From: Halichondria panicea
Lineage: Eukaryota; Porifera; Demospongiae; Suberitida; Halichondriidae
NCBI RefSeq assembly: GCF_963675165.1
Contig: NC_087382.1
Location: 5,185,963-5,249,962 of the forward strand
Direction: 5' to 3'
Length of the DNA stretch: 64,000 nt
The notes below the pieces were generated by a model, which had not been told where the DNA came from, did no database searches, and saw only the letters and a program-made list of their open reading frames with translations. The position numbers and the translations under genes are program-made. Shown here piece by piece: positions 54,965 through 64,000 of this stretch (its first letter is position 1; each line of letters opens with the position of its first letter).

Positions 54965-57229
54965 GACTGAAAATAGTTTATTGTTCTTCTAGATTCTTAG
55001 GGGGCGGGGCTGGTGGTCAGAAGGTTCCCCCTCTAGCTCTTTGGCTCTTGAGCTCAGCTCAGCAAAGGTGGGTGTTTGAGTGAATAAGAACATAGATAGA
55101 AAGTGTAGACAGAACAAGATCATATAAATGGTATGGCCAAGAGGGTCAGTGACTCATCCTATCAGTATGGAGAATGAAAAATTTTTTTTGTAAGAGGCTC
55201 ACAATACGTGTTGGCCAACACGCTGGGAACTTCTCACGACGTGCTCTGAACTGCAACCTCGCGATGTGTTCTCACTACACGCAGCGAGAACACTTGATGT
55301 GTACCTATATAGCCATGCATGTGACGTGGCTGCAATGTTTGAGGTGGATACTAGATACTCTTAGACCATTCCAGCTGATACTCAAGTTTCTGGTCCACCG
55401 CATTATTGCTATACTATTATACTACGCATGCGCACAATGGTGTGATAACTATATATAGATAATTATAATAAATTATTCATTTGCAAAAAATTTATAATGA
55501 ATGATTCTTATAGCAATTTCGCTACCTTGCCCGATTCACGTGCAGATTTCTGCAACACTGACCTCAACTTTGGCCTTTTTTCCCCATTGGTGACCCAATC
55601 CAATACCCCATCATGCATGGCAGTGAAATCCCTCCCCTTTTCACATAATGGTGAACCCCGGTTACATGGCATCAATTTTAGCAACTTGGCAACTCCATAA
55701 TTATTTAGTCAATAGCAGGTAAAGGGGCAATGACAATCATGACAAACGTGTCCCACCCGCATGGAACTGATTCTGCTATATATGCTGTAAAAGACAGAAT
55801 AAGAATTTATTTGTAGCCTGCCATTCTAGGTACATGCACTCCTGCTCAGCACCACCATACTCAGCATTAAAGTAAGAGATGGATTACAACATGTGAGGTG
55901 AAAAGCAAAGAATGCATGACATTGTAATAGTGAGAAGTTTAGGTTTTAGAATGCAACTCTGAATTTGCTGTTGTTAATTTTCTCCTTTTCATACTGGCAT
56001 TCAGACAGAGAGCTGCATGCCATTCTAGCATAAGTACCTGCTCAACCCCATCGTACTCAGTATATACAGAATCGAAAAATCAGATTGATCGAGAATCAGT
56101 ATCCGCCATTGTTTTGCTCATGTGATTTTGTTCTTACTACGCGGTGTGTGGATTTGATTGGGAACCCATCGCATGACTCAGTTCAGGACACGTCGTGAGC
56201 AGCTCAGAACGTGTTTTGTGAGCCTCCTCATTCAGCAATCCATACGCGCGTGGTAGGAAAGACGCAACACACGTAAGACAAAGACTGCCAGCAATTTTTC
56301 AAGTCAGTGCATGAAGCCGCTCAGTCTGCACATAGTCAAAGGTCAATGAGTGCTTGTCTGAATCCTTTTGTTGAATTACGAATGCAAACAAGAATTCATT
56401 GACTTTTTACTTTGTGCAGACTGAACACACTTGAAAAATTGCTTTGCCCTCGATTTGTTTTTCCTCTACTGCGTGCATTGAACTTGCTTGCTGCAAACAG
56501 TTAATTGTGCCAGTGTATATATATAGCTAGCTATAGTTTGTTATTGTGTGCTACATGTAATTCGCTTGAAAAAAGATCGATGCTCATGGAGCACTGATTC
56601 ACCTCGTGAATTGAGCAGCGGAAAATGGTACCGTAATGACAATTATGAGGAATATGATCGTGAATCTATAAAGCAACGACTATATATTAATTTATTTTAT
56701 CGCCTTCGAAGATCGCCTATACAAGCTTAAGTCTATATAGCTATAGCTTCAACTATACTGTCTCATTATATAGCAGTCCTTGAAACGTTCACTCAAACAG
56801 CTCATTTTTGTGTCCACACACAAACGGACAATCACTCTACCCTATATAGGCCTGCTGCGCATGCACGGGGTAATTATGATAATTATCTTGTCATACAATC
56901 AAAGTAAATAACTCCATGCAGGTCCATAAATTATGTGCATGCAAATACTTTATTTATAGCGTGTGTACATAAGTATAATTTATATACATTATAATCACAC
57001 CATTTCATTTGATACACTTATAAGAAACCCCCCCCCCTCTGTTCACATGTTTCAAAGTATACACAATAATAAAGCAGTAAAGCAGACAGTGCATACAACT
57101 ATTGTGAGCATGTACAACAGTGTAGGCGATACTCTAAATACAAACTACTGAGCTGCACACATAAAGAAAATATATTGTGGTGGATGAAACATAAAGTGCC
57201 TGTAACTACAATTAACAGACGAGTTTTGG
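54965..57229. other. Intergenic, with an inverted repeat pair
   Basis: No gene seen. Segments at about 55185-55290 and 56120-56250 are inverted relative copies (AGGCTCACAA, CTCACGACGTG, CTGAACTG, CGCGATG or CGCATGA) and bound about 1 kb, possibly an old element. Within it TGCCATTCTAG is repeated near 55820 and 56020. Confidence 0.4.
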
Positions 57230-58670
57230 TTACAAATTGTAGGCTACATAAATGGGGTCGACTTCGTCAGCAAGGAAAGAGTCTCTGAGGTGAATGCGTT
57301 GCTTCTCTCCTCTGGAGTTGATGGGGATGGTTCCGGGGTCCACGACTACCACGATGCCAGTGACCAGCTGTTGCTCTTCCAATAGTGCCGTGGTGATGAC
57401 AGGCACAATGTCCAGTGCTTCTCTCTCCTCTCCCGACAGCTCAGCCACCACCACCAGCAGGCGATTGGACGAGAATACAGCACTGTATGCGAGTGGGTGT
57501 ATAAGTGAGGGGGTGTATGTGAGTGTATGTGAGTGTATGGGCATGCATGTCTTAGTACAGTCATGTTATGAAGTACTTCTTTTTAATTTTTGTTGACATA
57601 ATTATTTTAGCACACATTCATAACTACATATGTACTGTACGTTTTGTTTATGCGTGGCCACATACATGTACTACTTGTATAGGAGTTAGCTCACCTTCCA
57701 ACAACATTCTTGTGACTGCGGACCACAGAAGCTTCAATATCAGCAGGGTGGTATCGGAACCCTCTAATGTTCAGAGCCTCATCCAACGCCCCCACCACAT
57801 ACACACTGTCGTAGTTAGCTGAAGGGAGGAGGGTGTAGTGATACAATAGTATACTGTGCATATAGCACAGATATACAGCTAGGGACGTAGCCACACTGTA
57901 CACTCAACCGATTGCCTATTTGATTTCTATAGTACCAAAAGCTATGAAAAGTAGCAATCCAATGGCAGAGGTCTATGCTCTATTAACACATGCAATCTAT
58001 TTGTATGTGAGCTTGACAGCTGATAATTTGCGGAGAATCTCACCTCCCTGCCTGTCAGTCTTCTCTGACTTCATCATAAAGCCGAGGTAGCCAGTACGGG
58101 CGTAGTGGACACTGGTGTCCCCTCCACCCTGCACTACTGTCTTGAAGTGCTCCCGAGACAAGGCATCATTGATCTCATCCTTGAGCCCGTAATAACCACT
58201 GCCATTGTGAGGACTGCTCACCCAAATCTATAATTGATTATACATGTACTGCAACTCGTATATAGCCGTACATGTAGGGCATATACATGGTTGTACTTTC
58301 ATCACACAGAGTACATGTACAAGTAAGTACAATAATTAACACACTGTCATAATTATACATGTATGTACACTTCTAACTGCCTATAGAAATCTGCTACTCC
58401 ATTCGATCACACCCACATAAAGAACACCCACCTCTCCCAGGTCCGTGTGGGCACAAGGAATTTTTGTATCTGGGTGGACAATGGTCAACTTCACATCAGG
58501 GAGAATCTGGGGATCAGTCAGCATAATTATTTCGTGATATTTATACAACGCAAATCTAATATTGTACGTGTACATGCACATGTGTTTACGGGGATATACA
58601 TGTACATGTATTATTGACCTTTTCTATTAAAGGTACATGTACATGATGATGCATGTAAATGTGTATGTCT

Positions 58671-58713
<43 letters not shown>

Positions 58714-61700
58714 ATGACTGACCTTCCCACACTCCATTAAACAGACACTGTGAGGAGCCCCCCTCTCTAGCACAGTCACCCTATCCACTCTCAGAGCACG
58801 CTGGTCCACATACACACTGGACGGCTCGGGGTGCTGGGGACCTACAGGGTGGGGGGAGCGCATCGTATAATCTGAAAAATAGTTGTGAACGTACATGTAC
58901 CTACATGTATACCATAATAGCAAGACTCAGTCTGACTGCAATGAAATATGAGTACTAATGCTGATTGATATTGCTATCCCTGTTATATATGATAATGAAT
59001 CAAAGCTAGTTGCTTTAAATATAGCAATAGTAAGTAGAGACCTGCAAACAGCAGATAATTACACACAGAATTGCCACCGCAGCTCCACCAACATAAAAGT
59101 CACTATAATTACACATACACACATACGTGACCCCACCTTGTAGACAGATGACAGAGTTGACTCGACAGCCAAACGAAGCACTGACTGTATGTGACGCTAG
59201 TCCGAGGGGGCTAAACAAGGCAGCAAAGGACGAGAGGAGGGAGGTCCTGGGTCGCTCCTCACTCACCACCACACACGTACGAACCACCGACAGGTCAATG
59301 CCCCGAGTCTGGAGAGAGAGAGAGAGAGAGAGAAGAGTCAACGTGTTAATTCTGTACAACCACGTCATGAATATCTCTAGCATACTGCATGCATGCAGTT
59401 AACATGAACTCTTTCTACCTTTAATGACTCTGTGCTGCTGCCCAACTCTCTACAGCAGATGTCAATGGTGGCATAGGAAACGTATGTGTCTCGAACTGTG
59501 TGTACGTGTGTGCGCACAGGGTACAAATAAAAGCAATACATGTATAGAGCATACAATATGATTATCATCACACAAAGCAGTGTGCTGTGCTTAGTCAGCA
59601 GAGGTCATCATAACTCTCTCACCTTTGTTGTTGCTGACCACGGACAACCAGAGGATAGGGTTCAGCTCGAGGTCGTACGGGCTGATCAAGAAAGTGTGGT
59701 GACCAGCATACACTCTGAAGGGGAAAATGATCCGAGAGTAAAATGTAACATGATCTACCAAATTTTTAGCCATACCATTAGGCTTTAAAAATAATTCGTT
59801 GCATAAATGGTGTAATGCATGTACATGTAACACAGACTATACATGCTCAGTTCATAAATAACTCCGCGGTATCTGAGAAGTACGTGTACTGCAACAGGTG
59901 CAAGATTAGGTACTTGTAGCTCACCCAGACATAGCCCAGAGCAGTAGCCCCAGGCCAGAGTAAGGGTCCAGACACAGGGTCACCTCTCTTGAGGGGTACA
60001 GCTCACAGATGTGCTTGTGGGCCCGACACATGCCCATGATCGCAGCATGGGATACCTGTCATAGCAGCACTCAAGGTAACAGCATGTAGTGTGTATATTC
60101 AATGTTAGTAACACATACACGTGTGCATGTACGTGTACATACAGTCTGTATTGTACAACAAATTTAGCTTGAGCGCACATCAATACTTTTCCCAAGCTGT
60201 ACTTTATGTATATATACACAGAAGGTAAAACAATGTACATCAGCAATTCGACCGCAAATAGACTACTGCTAATGATGCATGTAGCTACATACATGTACAA
60301 CCAACAGATCAACAAGTAAATGTCCAGCATTTACGGATAGTCGGCACGTATACATACGTAGTAGTGATACATGCATGCACGTACACGTGTACAATAATTA
60401 GCGTACCTTGACCCCTGACAGGACTCCAGTGGTGGAGACACTGAAATCAAGGTAGGCTATCAGTTCTGCGGTGGGTGGTTTGTAGTACTTCTCTATCTTC
60501 TTCTTGGGTAGGTCATCAGTGACCATCAGGGGAGGGATGGTCTTAAAGTCAAGCATCGGAGCAGCCTCCTTCGACTTGAGGATTCTGTAGTATATACACA
60601 AAACACAAATAAGTAAATTAGTTTGTAGCTTAACATTACTTTCATACTCTATACTGCAAAAGAAAATGTAGCATAAGACTCTGTAAGTCCTGAGGAATGT
60701 CTTTCACTAAACTTAATTTATGGGACCAGTCCAGTATAACTGTTGTATTTAAGGGAAGGCTAGAGCTATACGGTTAGACAATTAACTATAGCTAAAAACT
60801 TTACTACATGTACGTGGAAGCATGATCGAGTTATATCAGTTTACAAAAGCTTACCGTTCACTATAGTGCATGAACACAAGCTTGTAAGACATGCAGACTC
60901 ACTTGAGGACAATGTTGGACGAGAGTATGGCTCGAGAGTTACTGATCTGCAGAGTCAGCTTAATGGTGGGCAGACTACCAGGGAGGTTGGTCATGAGGGG
61001 GGGTCGGATAATGACAGGGACCATCCCCACGTACAGGCAGCCATAGAACGCTGCGATGAGCTCAATACCAGGTGGGTAGAGGAGGGCAATGTGGTCACTA
61101 GAGTTGAGCCGAAGCTTGTCCAAGATGAAGGCACCGATACGTTCAGCACGCTTGTGGAGATTGATGCAGTTCATGGCTCGCAAAGAGTGGCCCTGAAAAG
61201 AAACAAGGAGGACGATTAAAACAAAGACTATACAATGCCATTAAAACAGACTGCTACGTAAGATGTATAAACAACGTAGAACAGCAGTAGAAATTGTAGT
61301 ATAAGTACTGTACTAGTATTGATCATGGGAGATTTGGGGCTGTGCAGAAGTTAATATCGAAATTATGTTGTAATACTACATGCACTTCTCACCCTATTGT
61401 CTAGTAGACTGTTGTCTGGCTGAGTCTGTGCCCTCCAGCGGAGGACCTCCCCAAGATTCTGGAACTTGCCAGCTCCGTCACCATCGTCATAAGGGAGGTT
61501 GAACGCCTGGCCGGTTATGTCAGCCACTCGACCCGTCACCAGATCTCCTATCAACTGGGCGGCTCCGGTCACAGCTACATGTACAAGGGGGTGTGGTCAT
61601 ACGAGTGCTTCATCTAGTGCGCTAATCTGAGATGCTCGCAGAACATTTGTTAAAGCAAAACGAAGCATAACATTCTACACATCTCAAATTCCAATTAAAA

Positions 61701-62155
61701 ACATGTATAGTACTGAGTACATGAATATGCATTCGTAAAGATCAGCTAAAACCTGTAGTATAGGCAGCTTCAACTGTACATGTACATGATGCATAAGGAC
61801 ACAGACCTAAAAGCCTCAATGCATGCATGTACATACACACAACCAATATTCTTTACAGCCAAGTATTGTAAAACCTACTCACATGAGTGAGGCTTGGGTA
61901 CTGGGAGGTTGGTGACACACTGGTAGGGACACATCAACAAGTTGACCAGATGCAGTGAGCCCTCTAGCTCTATAAACCTCTGTCTTGCCTCGTGGACTTG
62001 TACCAACCCTCCGGCCCACGAGGCAGTTGTCCATTACCAACCAATACAATGCCGTACAAGTTGACGCCGTGGATACTCTCAACGGCTGGGACAACACTGT
62101 TCATCCAGGTGGACGCTTCTTCATCGGTACAGTTGGGCTTCTGTTCCACCACTCT
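57230..62155 (-). CDS. DIP2: DIP2 homologue, second adenylate-forming half (13 exons seen)
   Basis: Disco-interacting protein 2 has two fatty-acyl-AMP-ligase-like domains; this is the C-terminal one. Exons: 62155-61883, 61574-61393, 61192-60903, 60584-60407, 60055-59935, 59714-59633, 59495-59419, 59308-59137, 58871-58723, 58506-58432, 58227-58044, 57818-57695 and 57482-57230. All borders from the second exon onward are GT-AG and in frame. Motifs include LGEVLRWRAQTQPD, ALLYPPGIELIAAFYGCLYV, AYLDFSVSTTGVLSGVK (P-loop-like), CLDPYSGLG, RTCVVVSEERPR, ARTGYLGF, DSVYVVGALDEALNIRGFRY and the terminal DEVDPIYVAYNL. The first exon listed (RVVEQKPNCTDEEASTW) loses frame near 62030 and again before its donor. 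No exons for the DMAP1-binding or first adenylation domain occur up to 64000, so the gene is either truncated or has a very long intron. Confidence 0.9.
58675..58710. repeat. Microsatellite (GT)n in a DIP2 intron
   Basis: About 36 bp of GT immediately downstream of the donor side of the exon ending at 58723; it lies only about a dozen bases from the splice site. Confidence 0.9.
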
Positions 62156-62165
62156 CTCAAAAAAT

Positions 62166-62277
62166 AATGCTGATTCAGCAATAATTATGCACATAATCTT
62201 CAGTGCGGCCTGGAATCGAGGCTAATCCCTTTAATTATTGCTGACTGTGCATAATTGTTGCTGAATCAGCATTAATT
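62166..62277. mobile_element. Inverted-repeat element next to the first recognised DIP2 exon
   Basis: Arms AATGCTGATTCAGCAATAAT / TATGCACA and TGTGCATAATTGTTGCTGAA / TCAGCATT flank a centre holding a GCGGCCTGGAATCGAGGCTA end of the TAGCCTCG family. Confidence 0.6.
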
Positions 62278-62279
62278 TT

Positions 62280-63430
62280 TGCAAAATATTTGTCCAAGTG
62301 GTTTTTTGCAATTTACTATTATAGTATTTGCCCTAAACTTCCTAGTGAGCTGCAAAGGGCAGTATGTAAACAATACAAAGAGCATAGTTAAAACATTATC
62401 TATGGTTAAATGTTCAGTCATGTTTGCATATCTATCAATTCGTCTTTTACTCCAGGCCAGTCATGACTTTTGTCTCTATATTCTCCTTGTCACTGTCACT
62501 GGTCTTCGCTGTCCGAGTTCAATTCAATTTCTGGCTCTTTCGTTTCAGCAATCTCTCTGCAAATGGACCAGAAGTACACCCTGGTCCACAGCCACAGTAA
62601 TAATGGCTGTATCCCACTGCTGCTAACGTTTAGAAATGCTTAAAAACTCGCTATTACGTGGCAAATAACGGTGAGATTAATTAACCTGTTGCTCGTTAAT
62701 GTTGCTCGTTAATGTTGGATGTTCAGAAATAATTTATGAGTAATATTACAGGTTTATTCCACTTGCTAGGTATACTAAATAAGCTGGGTAGGTTAGCTGA
62801 GCTTCTCTACAGTGGGGTAAGCATATACAGTGGTCTGTTCAGGCAATTCCTGATAAAAAAAAATTATTTGACCTGTAATAATAGCGTATTTTTCGTACCA
62901 CACAGAATACAAGTACGACTGATTTGGACGATGCTTGGAATGTATTGAGGAGGACGTCTGTTAGATGTAATACACAAATGTGGCTTATTGTGTGCTCACA
63001 TCTCTCCGACTAGTACTATTTTGTGGTTTTTTATACAGCATTTTCAACGATGCATTTCTAGACTCTCAATGGATCGACACGAAAAACAATTACATACAGA
63101 TGTTCATCAATCCTATAAGATAGCACTGAACATGTTCAAATTCATCTCATACCTTTGCAACAATTTGTCAGTTCAGTTTGCTGTGGCATGTAAATTTGTC
63201 TAAATATGTTTGTGTTGAAGTTTCTAAGCAAAGCCACATGGCGGCTTTGTGGCTATATTTAGTTCCTGCCATGTGTAATAGATTGGTGCAGGAAGCAGGA
63301 AACAAACTGCAAAGGGAAGAGAGTTATAAAAAAATGCTACTTTTGCGCAAGCAATTGTGAATAGCTCATTATATATTCATAAAACTTCACGTAGGAGCAT
63401 GCGCTGGAACCATTGCGGTTCGACTGTTCA
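62280..63430. other. Unassigned sequence upstream of DIP2
   Basis: No exon of DIP2 or other gene recognised. A frame on the + strand at 62279-62626 has no supporting motif or codon evidence. Confidence 0.3.
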
Positions 63431-63434
63431 GAAG

Positions 63435-63790
63435 AGAGAACACAATGTTAATATCTTCTATTGCTGCTTATCTGATCCATGAAAGGACAGTAATTGATTC
63501 TCTATACACGTACACAGGTAGGTCATGACTACGAGCATATAGTACTGACAGTTCTATCTATGGTACGAGTGACTATAGATCGGTAGATCCACATCCACAC
63601 TGACCAATCATGATCGAACCAGTGCATGCAGTATCAAAATTATGACATGAACATAGTCTATTCTGATATAATTATTAATCAGCTCACCTTATTAACAGAG
63701 AACCCTTCTTTAGTCGCCATTGTCTCAACCATAGTGTCTCAACTGAAAGTAGATTCTTAGGGGGGCGGGGCTAGTGGTCAGAAGGTTCCC
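63435..63790. repeat. Duplicate of the microexon gene's 5' region
   Basis: Matches about 54325-55040: AACACAATGTTAATATCTTC, GAAAGGACAGTAATTGATTC, GACAGTTCTATCTATGGTAC, TATTAATCAGCTCACC and GGGGCTAGTGGTCAGAAGGT are all shared, in the same order and orientation. The m7-containing piece is missing. Confidence 0.85.
63688..63720 (-). CDS. Diverged copy of the microexon gene's first exon (11 codons)
   Basis: ATG at 63720 opens MATKEGFSVNK ending at a GTGAGC donor in phase 0, matching MATEAMEEGYSNSEDE at 54958 with internal deletions that keep the frame. It lies upstream of, and on the same strand as, the DIP2 exons. It could act as a first exon for the truncated DIP2 gene, as an alternative first exon for the downstream microexon gene, or be inert. 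Confidence 0.5.
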
Positions 63791-64000
63791 CTCTTTGGCT
63801 CCAGAGGAGGTCCGACAACAGTGCGCCTGAGCTTTCTGAAGCAACGCTCTTTAGTAAAAAAAGGATCATTATGCCGATTCAGCAAAAAGCTAAAGAAGAT
63901 AAATGTCACACAAAGTTAATTTTGGCAGGCTGCTGAATAAAATGCAATGTGCGCTACAAGTTCTATACCAGACACTTCAGTTGACATTGCCATTAATAAT

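Noticed and set aside
62279-62626. 115-codon frame on the + strand upstream of DIP2
   Set aside because: No homologous motif, no splice context and typical of chance frames in this composition.
1-64000. tRNA and rRNA genes
   Set aside because: Looked for cloverleaf-type A and B box pairs and conserved rRNA stretches by eye and found none convincing; a covariance-model scan would be decisive.

Overview
The window looks like nuclear DNA of a marine sponge (probably a demosponge). It is AT-rich, has short GT-AG introns of about 100-400 bp, and is crowded with small inverted-repeat elements and microsatellites. It carries sponge-like gene families: large beta-helix transmembrane proteins, a Roc-COR-Death protein, a eukaryotic UDP-galactopyranose mutase and a DIP2-type protein. 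The taxon is inferred from gene content, not from a search.

Layout. 0-21 kb: two tandem copies of a beta-helix/multi-pass membrane gene on the + strand (276-5003 and 16196-20573), both broken by frameshifts. The spacer between them holds a 5'-truncated LINE (11155-13866), a terminal exon of a small gene, and several MITEs. 21-28 kb: parts of a family of small secreted proteins with a GPI-anchor-like tail on the - strand. One complete three-exon gene lies at 26638-27677 with a spare terminal exon behind it; a 5' fragment lies at 22034. 28-36 kb: repeats and Mutator-like MITEs with 9-10 bp target duplications, then a decayed beta-helix relic. 36-39 kb: an intronless mutase fused to a DUF3431-like domain (- strand). 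41-45 kb: a partial duplicate of the DIP2 3' end and a Roc-COR-Death gene (- strand). 45-48 kb: transposons.

48.6-55 kb is the most unusual part. Between a 16-codon first exon (54958-54911) and a 46-codon exon (48768-48630), both on the - strand, lies a repeat array of about 6 kb. It contains seven candidate microexons of 6-21 nt. Every one is a multiple of three, phase 0 and free of stops, with near-identical splice-site flanks but different cores. This is a candidate system for making in-frame protein variants by microexon choice. 57-62 kb holds thirteen exons of the second adenylation half of DIP2 (- strand). A diverged copy of the microexon gene's first exon sits just upstream of it at 63720.

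Caveat: several otherwise well-conserved coding regions contain single-base frameshifts, some in homopolymers, so the assembly may carry long-read indel errors. Two shifts shared by both beta-helix copies cannot be explained that way alone.
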